Source: Streptomyces sp. OfavH-34-F (lineage in GTDB: Bacteria > Actinomycetota > Actinomycetes > Streptomycetales > Streptomycetaceae). Taken from it: DNA of 32,131 nt. The notes beneath the pieces were generated by a model. The model did not search any database. It saw only the letters and a list, made by a program, of their open reading frames with translations, and was not told where the DNA came from. The DNA is taken from NCBI RefSeq assembly GCF_022347745.1, contig NZ_JAKRGC010000037.1, forward strand, positions 1 to 32,131, given 5' to 3'. Shown here piece by piece: positions 1-6,233 of the stretch (position 1 is the stretch's first letter; every line of letters starts with the position of its first letter). The position numbers and the translations under genes were made by a program.

Positions 1-1
1 C

Positions 2-709
2 GCCCCCGCGGCGCCCGGCCCACTGGCCGCGTACCGCCGGATCTGCGGCTTCGCGGCGGACGGCCCGCTGCCGCTGACCTACCCGCACGTGCTGGCGTTC
101 CCGTCGGCGATGCGGCTGATGACCCGCCGCGACTTCCCGCTCCCGGTCACCGGGCTCGTCCACACCTGGATCGAGATCGCCGCCCACCGCACCCTGTGGC
201 CCGAGGACCCCCTCGAACTCACGGTGTACGCCGGGGAACTGGCCCCGCACCGGCGCGGCACCGAGGTCACCGTCGTCACCGAGGCGCGCCTCGCGGGCGA
301 GCTGGTCTGGGAGTCCCGCAGCGGCTACCTCTCCCGGCACGCGACGCACACGCAGGAGCCGCCCCGCGCGGACCCGCCGCCGCCCCTGCCCGCCGTCGCC
401 GAGTGGCGGCTGCCCGGCGACCTCGGACGCCGGTACGCGGCGGCCTCCGGCGACCGCAACCCGATCCACCTCCACCCGCTCACCGCCCGGCTGTTCGGCT
501 TCCCGCGCGCCATCGCCCACGGCATGTGGACCGTCGCCCGCTGCCTCGCCGCCGCCCCGGACCCGGCCGCCCTGCGCACCGTACGCGCCGACTTCCGCGC
601 CCCGGTCCTGCTCCCCGCCACGGTCACCTACGCCACCGAGGGCACCGCCTTCCAGCTCCGCGCCGGCGCCGACGGGGAACGCGTCCACCTGACGGGGACT
701 ACGGGCTAG
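2..709 (+). CDS. MaoC-like acyl dehydratase (5' end outside window)
   Basis: The reading frame is open from base 2, so the true start lies upstream of the window; the GTG at 89 is probably internal. The last 100 residues carry the hotdog-fold hydratase signature: YAAASGDRNPIH followed by FGFPRAIAHGMW, matching the (R)-specific enoyl hydratase pattern with catalytic Asp and His. The upstream half looks like a second, degenerate hotdog, as in double-hotdog MaoC proteins. The family hydrates or dehydrates 2-enoyl/3-hydroxyacyl thioesters; the substrate cannot be told from sequence. The gene ends in TAG at 707-709 and overlaps the convergent TetR gene by 11 bp. Confidence 0.85.
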   Translation, partial: APAAPGPLAAYRRICGFAADGPLPLTYPHVLAFPSAMRLMTRRDFPLPVTGLVHTWIEIAAHRTLWPEDPLELTVYAGELAPHRRGTEVTVVTEARLAGELVWESRSGYLSRHATHTQEPPRADPPPPLPAVAEWRLPGDLGRRYAAASGDRNPIHLHPLTARLFGFPRAIAHGMWTVARCLAAAPDPAALRTVRADFRAPVLLPATVTYATEGTAFQLRAGADGERVHLTGTTG

Positions 710-1349
710 GCACCTGCCAGGAGCGGCCGTTCATCAGGTTCTCCAGGCCCGCCCAGGAGAAGTTCATCAGGGTCGCCGCCGCCTCGTGGGCGGAGATGCC
801 CGGGGTCTCGTTGGCCCAGCCGGCCAGCGACTCCGCGGCGCCCACCAGGGCCTGCGCGAGGCCCGCCACGTCCCGGTCGGGAAGCGCCCGGTCGCGGTGG
901 GCCTCGCGGGCGGCGGCGCCGATGAGACCGGTCACGAACGCGACGATCTCCTCGCGCATCGCGTGCACCTCGGTGGCGAACGGCTCGCCGTGCGTCCGGG
1001 CCTGCCGGTAGAGCACCGCCCAGCCGTCCGGGTGCTCCGCGGTGTGCGTGAAGAAGGCGTGGAGCCCGTGCCAGAGCTGGCGGTCCGCCGGGAGGCCCGG
1101 TTCGGCGCCCGCCCGGACCGCGTCCAGCAGGGCCCGCGCCTCGCGCCGGATGCAGGCCGTGAACAGCTCGTCCTTGGAGTTCAGGTAGAGGTACACCAGC
1201 GGCTTGGACACCCCGGCCAGCTCGGCGATCTCGTCCATCGAGGCGGCCCGGTACCCGCGCTGCCCGAACGTCTGCACCGCGGCGTCCATCATCTGCCGCT
1301 CCCGCACCGCCCGCGGCATCCGCTTGTTGCGTCCGGTACTGGTACTCAC
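699..1349 (-). CDS. TetR/AcrR family transcriptional regulator
   Basis: 216 aa with a GTG start preceded by GGAGGAG at 5 nt. Residues 15-60 form the TetR helix-turn-helix (AAVQTFGQRGYRAASMDEIA, then AGVSKPLVYLYLNSKDEL). The rest is a helical ligand-binding domain of usual length. The 3' end overlaps the convergent MaoC gene by 11 bp. Its target is not visible here. A lipid or fatty-acyl role is only a guess from the neighbouring dehydratase. Confidence 0.9.
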   Translation of the reverse strand: MSTSTGRNKRMPRAVRERQMMDAAVQTFGQRGYRAASMDEIAELAGVSKPLVYLYLNSKDELFTACIRREARALLDAVRAGAEPGLPADRQLWHGLHAFFTHTAEHPDGWAVLYRQARTHGEPFATEVHAMREEIVAFVTGLIGAAAREAHRDRALPDRDVAGLAQALVGAAESLAGWANETPGISAHEAAATLMNFSWAGLENLMNGRSWQVPSP

Positions 1350-1426
1350 GTCGGCTCCTCCCGCCCCCCGGCACTACTCCCCGGTAAGGGTACGGGGCCT
1401 GCGGGTCCGCCATGTCCGCCGCACGG

Positions 1427-1465
1427 CCGAGGGCCCCTCCTCCGCTCGGGAGAAGGGGCCCTCGG
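1427..1465 (-). terminator. Rho-independent-type terminator of the symporter gene
   Basis: Two 17-nt arms (1427-1443 and 1449-1465) pair with one imperfect position around a 5-nt loop. The hairpin lies 24 bp beyond the stop codon of the minus-strand symporter gene. There is no clear U-tract, which is common for Streptomyces terminators. Confidence 0.75.
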
Positions 1466-1489
1466 GCCTGGACGGTGGTGCGGTCGTCG

Positions 1490-2848
1490 TCAGACGGCGG
1501 CCGGGACGCGCTCCGGCGCGTCGGCCGGCGCCTCGGCGGCCTGCGGCTCGGCGTCGTCCACCGGGGAGGCCGAGGCCGAGTGGTAGGCGTCGAGGTCGAG
1601 GATCTTCTCGCGGGCCGAGACGATCACCGGGACGAGTGCCTGGCCGGCCACGTTGGTGGCGGTCCGCATCATGTCGAGGATCGGGTCGATGGCCATCAGC
1701 AGGCCGACGCCCTCCAGCGGGAGGCCCAGCGTGGACAGGGTCAGGGTCAGCATGACCGTGGCGCCGGTCAGACCGGCGGTGGCCGCCGAGCCGATGACCG
1801 AGACGAACGCGATCAGCAGGTAGTCGCCGATGCCCAGCTGCACGTCGAAGATCTGCGCGATGAAGATCGCGGCGAGCGCCGGGTAGATCGCGGCGCAGCC
1901 GTCCATCTTCGTGGTGGCGCCGAACGGGACGGAGAAGGAGGCGTACTCCTTCGGGACGCCGAGGCGCTCGGTGACCTTCTGCGTGACCGGCATGGTGCCG
2001 ACCGAGGAGCGCGAGACGAACGCGAGCTGGATCGCGGGCCAGGCGCCCTTGAAGAACTGGAGCGGGCTGACCTTGGCGACGGTGGCGAGCAGCAGCGGGT
2101 AGACGCCGAACATCACCAGGGCGCAGCCGATGTAGACGTCGGCGGTGAACGTGGCGTACTTGCCGATCAGGTCCCAGCCGTAGTCGGCGATCGCGTAGCC
2201 GATGAGGCCGATGGTGCCGATGGGGGCGAGGCGGATGACCCACCACAGGGCCTTCTGCAGCAGCTCCAGGACGGATTCGCTGAGGGTCAGGATCGGCTGG
2301 GCCTTCTCGCCGAGCTGGAGGGCGGCGATGCCGGCGACGGCGGCCATGAAGACGATCTGCAGGACGTTCAGCTCGGCGAACGGCGTGATGACGTTGTTCG
2401 GGACGATCCCGGTCAGGAAGTCGAGCCAGGAGCCGGCGTGCTCGGGGAGCTTGCCGTCCTTCGGGGTCAGGCCGGTGCCGGAGCCCGGGTTGGTCAGCAG
2501 GCCGATCGCGAGGCCGATGGCGACGGCGATCAGCGAGGTGATCATGAACCAGAGCAGGGTGCGGGTGGCCAGCCGGGCGGCGTTGTTGACCTTGCGCAGG
2601 TTGGTGATCGACACCAGGATCGCGAAGAAGACGAGGGGCGCGACGGCCAGCTTCAGCAGCTGGACGAAGATGTGGCCGACCTTGTCGAGCGTGGTGTAGA
2701 GCCAGTCGATGTCCTGGCTGCGGGTGAGCCAGCCGAGCAGGACGCCGAGGACCAGACCGGCGACGATCTGGGCCCAGAACGGGACCTTGGGTATGCGGAA
2801 GCCGGAGCCTGCGGGCTTCTCGGCGGTGGACGCGGAGTTCGCGGACAC
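1490..2848 (-). CDS. Dicarboxylate/amino acid:cation symporter, possibly TcyP-like cystine importer
   Basis: 452 aa from the preferred GTG at 2848, which has GGAG 7 nt upstream; an in-frame ATG at 2872 adds 8 residues but lacks a ribosome binding site. It is a DAACS (glutamate/dicarboxylate symporter) membrane protein with about eight hydrophobic helices. HP1 reads VSRSSVGTMPVT, HP2 reads SAATAGLTGATVML, and the last helix reads DPILDMMRTATNVAG. The usual NMDGT motif is replaced by KMDGCAAIYPA, which as I recall resembles the GCAGIYPA of L-cystine symporters (TcyP). The Cys-rich leader ORF upstream supports a cysteine/cystine role. The fold assignment is strong; the substrate is inferred. Confidence 0.88.
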   Translation of the reverse strand: MSANSASTAEKPAGSGFRIPKVPFWAQIVAGLVLGVLLGWLTRSQDIDWLYTTLDKVGHIFVQLLKLAVAPLVFFAILVSITNLRKVNNAARLATRTLLWFMITSLIAVAIGLAIGLLTNPGSGTGLTPKDGKLPEHAGSWLDFLTGIVPNNVITPFAELNVLQIVFMAAVAGIAALQLGEKAQPILTLSESVLELLQKALWWVIRLAPIGTIGLIGYAIADYGWDLIGKYATFTADVYIGCALVMFGVYPLLLATVAKVSPLQFFKGAWPAIQLAFVSRSSVGTMPVTQKVTERLGVPKEYASFSVPFGATTKMDGCAAIYPALAAIFIAQIFDVQLGIGDYLLIAFVSVIGSAATAGLTGATVMLTLTLSTLGLPLEGVGLLMAIDPILDMMRTATNVAGQALVPVIVSAREKILDLDAYHSASASPVDDAEPQAAEAPADAPERVPAAV

Positions 2849-2911
2849 GGACACACTCCAGATGTGACGCATCGGGACGCACGGGGACGGTGTGCGGAGG
2901 GGGACGGGGGT

Positions 2912-2953
2912 GCGGCGCCCGCGTCACGGGCAGGACCCGGAGGGCGGCGCCGC
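2912..2953 (-). promoter_or_regulatory. Hairpin in the leader of the symporter mRNA
   Basis: Arms 2912-2919 (GCGGCGCC) and 2946-2953 (GGCGCCGC) pair perfectly. A smaller CCCG/CGGG stem can form inside. The hairpin lies between the stop codon of the leader peptide (2968) and the symporter start, where an attenuator or a ribosome-binding-site-masking structure would be expected. No U-tract follows, so control could be Rho-dependent or translational. The regulatory function is inferred. Confidence 0.4.
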
Positions 2954-2967
2954 TGTATGTGCCGGAA

Positions 2968-3075
2968 TCAGATGTTGCGGCAACAGACCGCGGACATACA
3001 GCGGCAGAGATCGACGTGCAGGCGCTCCACGAGCGGAGTGCCCGTGGCAGATCGGAGGCGCACAACAGTCTTCAT
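2968..3075 (-). CDS. Cysteine-rich leader peptide (35 aa)
   Basis: ATG at 3075, TGA at 2968-2970. The C-terminal half reads LVERLHVDLCRCMSAVCC, with four Cys codons among nine (residues 24, 26, 31, 32). This matches the actinobacterial putative leader-peptide pattern LxxRxHVDLxRxxSAxC found before sulfur-assimilation and transport genes. A promoter-like -35/-10 pair places the transcription start within 1-2 nt of the ATG, so the ORF is probably translated from a leaderless mRNA. By analogy with mycobacterial cysteine-responsive leaderless attenuators, stalling at the Cys codons when cysteine is scarce could raise expression of the downstream symporter. Confidence 0.75.
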   Translation of the reverse strand: MKTVVRLRSATGTPLVERLHVDLCRCMSAVCCRNI

Positions 3076-3082
3076 GCCGAAC

Positions 3083-3112
3083 ACGTTAACACTTGAACTT
3101 TGAGACTCTCAA
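3083..3112 (-). promoter_or_regulatory. Promoter of leader peptide and symporter gene
   Basis: Minus-strand -35 TTGAGA (3107-3112), 18-nt spacer, -10 TAACGT (3083-3088). The predicted start is at or next to the A of the leader ATG (3075), about 7 nt from the -10. Inferred from consensus only. Confidence 0.6.
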
Positions 3113-3114
3113 AG
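3098..3114. promoter_or_regulatory. 17-bp perfect palindrome over the -35 (operator candidate)
   Basis: CTTTGAGA-C-TCTCAAAG has 8-bp arms around one base and contains the -35 hexamer of the symporter promoter. A protein bound here would block the promoter. The cognate regulator is unknown. Confidence 0.5.
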
Positions 3115-3129
3115 GTCTTCTTTGGTACG

Positions 3130-3143
3130 AGAGAGCGCTCCCA
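3130..3143. promoter_or_regulatory. LacI-family (CebR-like) operator candidate
   Basis: AGAGAGCGCTCCCA matches 12 of 14 positions of the Streptomyces CebR box TGGGAGCGCTCCCA. It lies 18 bp upstream of the -35 of the symporter promoter. Identification rests on similarity to a remembered consensus, and the position is unusual for a repressor. Confidence 0.3.
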
Positions 3144-3190
3144 GCCCCCGCGCGACCGGCCGGAACCCTCAACTGCGCCTGGGAGAAAGC

Positions 3191-3228
3191 AAAACCCCAG
3201 CACAGGAGCGGTTGCTCCTGCACCGGGG
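3191..3228 (-). terminator. Intrinsic terminator of the DUF4229-like gene
   Basis: CAGGAGC (3203-3209), loop GGTT and GCTCCTG (3214-3220), extended by an outer CCCC/GGGG pairing (3195-3198 and 3225-3228). On the minus strand the stem is followed by TTTTGCTTTC, a clear T-rich tail. It lies 45 bp beyond the stop codon. Confidence 0.85.
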
Positions 3229-3273
3229 CGGGACGGGAAAAGGTGCCGTGGTGTGAGGTAACTTACGCCGTTC

Positions 3274-3570
3274 TTACGAGGTGACGCCGTCCTCGCGGGT
3301 GCGGTTGGCCTCCAGGCGCGCCTTGGCCCGGCCGACCGAGTCCACGATCTGCTCGGACATCTCGTCGCGCTGCTTGCGCAGCATGACGAAGCTGAGCGGC
3401 GCGGACAGCACCAGGGCGAGCAGGATCACCCACACGAGGTTCGAGCCCCCGACCCCGGACGGCACCACCCCGAAGTGGACGGCGACGGCCGCGATGACGA
3501 AGCAGCCGACGAAGATGCTGAGACGCATCGCGGTGTACCGGATCGTTGCGCTCGGCTTGGCAGCGGACAC
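3274..3570 (-). CDS. DUF4229-like small membrane protein
   Basis: 98 aa. The GTG start at 3570 has AGAAGG 6 nt upstream and gives the N-terminus MSAAKPSATIRYTA. Two hydrophobic helices follow (about residues 15-35 and 43-66, the latter around VWVILLALVLSAPLSF). The C-terminal tail is charged and probably helical (RKQRDEMSEQIVDSVGRAKA). Size and layout match the DUF4229 family common in actinobacteria; its function is unknown. It is a single gene with its own terminator. Confidence 0.82.
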   Translation of the reverse strand: MSAAKPSATIRYTAMRLSIFVGCFVIAAVAVHFGVVPSGVGGSNLVWVILLALVLSAPLSFVMLRKQRDEMSEQIVDSVGRAKARLEANRTREDGVTS

Positions 3571-3620
3571 AGCTGGCCTTCTCTCTACGTACGACAGTCC
3601 TGCCCGACCAGTGAAGCATG

Positions 3621-3645
3621 CCCCGCAATCGCTCGATTCGCAGGG
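3621..3645 (-). terminator. Hairpin downstream of the GNAT gene
   Basis: Arms 3621-3630 and 3635-3645 pair with one bulge and one G-T wobble around a 4-nt loop, 18 bp beyond the acetyltransferase stop codon. There is no T-tract. Confidence 0.4.
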
Positions 3646-3662
3646 CTGCGTCCGAGGGGCGC

Positions 3663-4187
3663 TCAGTACAGCGGGAGGAGCATCGTGATGTCGTCGCGGT
3701 CGTCCCCGTCGGCCACCCGGATCGCGCCCGGGACGCGCCCGACCTCCTTGTAGCCGCAGGACGCGTAGAAGCGGTCGGCGCCGGTACCGCCCCGGCAGGT
3801 GAGCCGCAGGGCCTCGATGCCCTCGGTCGCGTGGGCCGCGTCCGCCACCGCCGCCATCAGGTCCCGGCCGTACCCCCGGCCCTGGTGGCGGGGGTGGACC
3901 ATCACGGTGTACACCCACAGCCAGTGCCGCATCAGCCGGTGCGTGTTGCGGGTGAGGAAGGCGGTGGCGGCGACGGCGCCGTCCTCGTCGCGGCCGACGA
4001 CCAGCCGGGTACGGCCCTCGGCGAGCGCGAGCTGGTGCTTGAGCAGCTCGGGCCGTATGTCCTCCTCCGAGACGGGCGGCACGAAGCCCACCGCGCCCCC
4101 CGCGTTGGAGACATCGGCCCACAGCGCGACGATGCCGTCGCTCAGGGGCCGGTCGAAGGGCGGATCGACCACAAAGGTAAGACTCAT
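3663..4187 (-). CDS. GNAT family N-acetyltransferase
   Basis: 174 aa. The acetyl-CoA-binding motif A is clear: VYTVMVHPRHQGRGYGRDLM around residues 92-111, with the R/Q-x-x-G-x-G loop. The C-terminal part GADRFYASCGYKEVGRVPGA is the usual GNAT beta-6/7 region. The substrate cannot be inferred. There is no ribosome binding site before the ATG, and a -10-like TAATCT ends 6 nt upstream, so the mRNA is probably leaderless. It is monocistronic between two hairpins. Confidence 0.9.
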   Translation of the reverse strand: MSLTFVVDPPFDRPLSDGIVALWADVSNAGGAVGFVPPVSEEDIRPELLKHQLALAEGRTRLVVGRDEDGAVAATAFLTRNTHRLMRHWLWVYTVMVHPRHQGRGYGRDLMAAVADAAHATEGIEALRLTCRGGTGADRFYASCGYKEVGRVPGAIRVADGDDRDDITMLLPLY

Positions 4188-4193
4188 AGCCGC

Positions 4194-4222
4194 AGATTAA
4201 CCATTACAGGAGAGAGGGACAA
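4194..4222 (-). promoter_or_regulatory. Leaderless promoter of the GNAT gene
   Basis: Minus-strand -35 TTGTCC (4217-4222), 17-nt spacer, -10 TAATCT (4194-4199), with the ATG 6 nt after the -10. Inferred from consensus. The -35 overlaps the T-rich tail of the upstream terminator. Confidence 0.55.
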
Positions 4223-4225
4223 GAA

Positions 4226-4254
4226 AGCTCCGGCCGGGGACGGTGGCCGGAGCT
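4226..4254 (-). terminator. Intrinsic terminator of mqnE
   Basis: Perfect 10-bp stem, AGCTCCGGCC (4226-4235) and GGCCGGAGCT (4245-4254), with a 9-nt loop. On the minus strand it is followed by TTTCTTGT. It lies 24 bp beyond the mqnE stop codon. Confidence 0.85.
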
Positions 4255-4278
4255 CTCGTACGCGGGGCGCGCGCCGGT

Positions 4279-5442
4279 TCAGACCCGCATCGGCTGCGGC
4301 GCCTCGCGCCGCTCCGGGTCCGGGCCGGGGTACTCGCGGATGATCTCGTACCGGGTGTTGCGCTCCACGGGGCGGAAGCCGGCGTCCCGGATCAGGTCGA
4401 GCAGGTCCTCGCGGGTCAGCTTGTTGGGCGTGCCGTAGTTGTCCGCGTCGTGCGTGATCTTGTACTCGACGACCGAGCCGTCCATGTCGTCCGCGCCGTG
4501 CTGGAGGGCGAGCTGCGCGGTCTGCACGCCGTGCATCACCCAGAACACCTTGACGTGCGGCACGTTGTCGAACAGCAGCCGGGAGACGGCGAACGTCTTC
4601 AGCGCCTCGGCGCCGGTCGCCATCGTGGTCCGCGCCTGGAGCTTGTTGCGGACCTTGCCGTCCTTCATGTCCACGAAGTCGTGCTGGTAGCGCAGCGGAA
4701 TGAAGACCTGGAAGCCGCCGGTCTCGTCCTGCAGCTCACGCAGCCGCAGGACGTGGTCCACCCGGTGCCGGGGCTCCTCGATGTGTCCGTAGAGCATGGT
4801 CGCCGGCGTCTTGAGCCCCTTCTCGTGGGCGAGCCGGTGGATGCGCGACCAGTCCTCCCAGTGGGTGCGGTGGTCCACGATGTGCTGGCGGACCTCCCAG
4901 TCGAAGATCTCCGCGCCGCCGCCGGTCAGCGACTCCAGACCGGCCTCGATCAGCTCGTCCAGGATGTCCGAGGCGGACATGCCGGAGATCGTCTCGAAGT
5001 GGTGGATCTCGGTGGCGGTGAACGCCTTGAGGGAGACCTGCGGCAGCGCCTCCTTGAGCGCGCTCAGCGAGCGCGGGTAGTAGCGCCACGGCAGGGAGGG
5101 GTGCAGCCCGTTGACGATGTGCAGCTCGGTGAGGTTCTCGCCCTCCATCGCCTTGGCGAGCTTCACCGCCTCCTCGATGCGCATGGTGTACGCGTCCTTC
5201 TCCCCCGGCTTGCGCTGGAAGGAGCAGTACGCGCACGAGGCGGTGCACACGTTCGTCATGTTCAGGTGGCGGTTGACGTTGAAGTGGACGACGTCGCCGT
5301 TCTTCCGCGTCCGCACCTCGTGGGCCAGCCCGCCGAGCCACGCCAGGTCGTCGGACTCGTAGAGCGCGATCCCGTCCTCGCGGGTCAGCCGCTCACCGGC
5401 CCCGACCTTCTGCTCCAGCTCGCGCTTGAGTCCCGCGTCCAC
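4279..5442 (-). CDS. mqnE: Aminofutalosine synthase MqnE (radical SAM)
   Basis: 387 aa from the GTG at 5442, which has GGAGG 7 nt upstream; longer in-frame starts lack a site. The radical-SAM cluster motif is CTASCAYC (Cys66, Cys70, Cys73), followed by the family-typical SFQRKPGEKDAYTM. MqnE joins S-adenosylmethionine and 3-[(1-carboxyvinyl)oxy]benzoate to give aminofutalosine, the committed early step of the futalosine route to menaquinone. The cytosolic enzyme needs a [4Fe-4S] cluster. Neighbouring Lrp, UbiX, UbiA and UbiD homologues match the conserved Streptomyces menaquinone locus. Length is normal and key residues are intact. Confidence 0.95.
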   Translation of the reverse strand: MDAGLKRELEQKVGAGERLTREDGIALYESDDLAWLGGLAHEVRTRKNGDVVHFNVNRHLNMTNVCTASCAYCSFQRKPGEKDAYTMRIEEAVKLAKAMEGENLTELHIVNGLHPSLPWRYYPRSLSALKEALPQVSLKAFTATEIHHFETISGMSASDILDELIEAGLESLTGGGAEIFDWEVRQHIVDHRTHWEDWSRIHRLAHEKGLKTPATMLYGHIEEPRHRVDHVLRLRELQDETGGFQVFIPLRYQHDFVDMKDGKVRNKLQARTTMATGAEALKTFAVSRLLFDNVPHVKVFWVMHGVQTAQLALQHGADDMDGSVVEYKITHDADNYGTPNKLTREDLLDLIRDAGFRPVERNTRYEIIREYPGPDPERREAPQPMRV

Positions 5443-5488
5443 CAGTGCGCCTCCATGTCTTCCGTACCGGACCCGCCCCACCGTACGC

Positions 5489-5944
5489 CTAGGCCTGCTC
5501 GGGAAGCTCTCCGACCCGGTTCTCCCACTTGGTGGAGAGAACGATGGTGGTGCGGGTGCGCGAGACGCCCTTGGTGCTGCTCAGGCGGCGGATCGTCCGC
5601 TCCAGGCCGTCCACGTCACCGACGCGCACCTTGAGCATGTAGGAGTCGTCGCCCGCGATGAACCAGGCGTCCTCGATCTCCGCGAGGTCCTTGAGCCGGT
5701 GCGCCACGTCCTCGTGGTCGGCGTCGTCGGAGAGCGAGATGCCGATCAGCGCGGTGACCCCGAGACCCAGCGAGCCGGCGTCCACGGTGGCGCGGTAGCC
5801 GGTGATGACCCCGGCGGATTCCAGCCGGTTGATGCGGTCGGTGACGCTGGGCCCGGAGAGCCCCACGAGCCGCCCCAGCTCGGCGTACGAGGCCCTGCCG
5901 TTCTCCCGGAGGGCCTGGATGAGCTGCCTGTCCACCGCGTCCAT
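5489..5944 (-). CDS. Lrp/AsnC family transcriptional regulator
   Basis: 151 aa from the ATG at 5944, giving MDAVDRQLIQALRENGRA, the standard Lrp N-terminus, with GGAAGG 10 nt upstream; an ATG at 5962 would add six residues. The helix-turn-helix is in SYAELGRLVGLSGPSVTDRI. A C-terminal RAM/ligand-binding domain follows, with GDDSYMLKVRV and VSRTRTTIVLSTK. Placement 46 bp upstream of mqnE on the same strand suggests that it may co-vary with or regulate menaquinone genes. The effector amino acid is unknown. Confidence 0.92.
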   Translation of the reverse strand: MDAVDRQLIQALRENGRASYAELGRLVGLSGPSVTDRINRLESAGVITGYRATVDAGSLGLGVTALIGISLSDDADHEDVAHRLKDLAEIEDAWFIAGDDSYMLKVRVGDVDGLERTIRRLSSTKGVSRTRTTIVLSTKWENRVGELPEQA

Positions 5945-5981
5945 ATGACTGAAACCTTCCATTGTTCAGCAGTACCGCAAG

Positions 5982-5998
5982 TCTACGTGTAGAATCTA
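5982..5998. promoter_or_regulatory. Triple TCTA/TAGA half-site array (Lrp operator candidate)
   Basis: TCTACGTGTAGAATCTA contains the palindrome TCTAC-GT-GTAGA (5982-5993), overlapped by a second one, TAGA-A-TCTA (5990-5998). It lies 38 bp upstream of the Lrp gene, between it and a divergent small gene. Autoregulation by the adjacent Lrp protein is inferred from position. Confidence 0.5.
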
Positions 5999-6003
5999 AG
6001 GCG

Positions 6004-6023
6004 TGCAGGCATTGAAGCCTGCA
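6004..6023. repeat. Inverted repeat TGCAGGC-N6-GCCTGCA
   Basis: Perfect 7-bp arms (6004-6010 and 6017-6023) around ATTGAA. It lies in the divergent promoter region between the Lrp gene and the 45-aa gene. It could be an operator or a 5'-leader hairpin; a weak -35-like TTGAAG overlaps its right half. Confidence 0.4.
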
Positions 6024-6076
6024 AATCTTCTCGCACAATCAAAAACCGCTTACGAATCTTCAGGAGTGACTGCCCC

Positions 6077-6214
6077 GTGTACACGATCGAGATGGCCCAC
6101 GCCCGGATGCGCGAGCTTCAGGACCTGGCCAACCGCTCGCGTGCCCACCACCCCGCCGCCGCCCTCCGGCTCGACCGGGCCCGCGGCCCGCGCCGCGCCG
6201 GCAAGAAGCGCTGA
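6077..6214 (+). CDS. Small basic protein of unknown function (45 aa)
   Basis: GTG start at 6077 with AGGAG 10 nt upstream; TGA at 6212-6214. The N-terminal half looks helical (MYTIEMAHARMRELQDLANR). The C-terminus is rich in Arg and Lys (RARGPRRAGKKR). Third codon positions are nearly all G or C, supporting real coding. I do not recognise a domain. It is divergent from the Lrp gene and convergent with the UbiX homologue, inside the menaquinone locus. Nucleic-acid or membrane-surface binding would suit the charge, but this is speculation. Confidence 0.65.
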   Translation: MYTIEMAHARMRELQDLANRSRAHHPAAALRLDRARGPRRAGKKR

Positions 6215-6233
6215 CCCGGCCGGCCATCAGCGC
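6208..6233. terminator. Bidirectional terminator between small gene and ubiX homologue
   Basis: GCGCTGA (6208-6214) and TCAGCGC (6227-6233) pair perfectly with a 12-nt loop. Each arm contains the stop codon of one of the two convergent genes, so the hairpin serves both ends. Confidence 0.55.

Noticed and set aside
1374..3065. Long minus-strand frame overlapping the symporter
   Set aside because: Arg/Pro/His-rich frameshift shadow; the symporter frame has the transmembrane helices and motifs.
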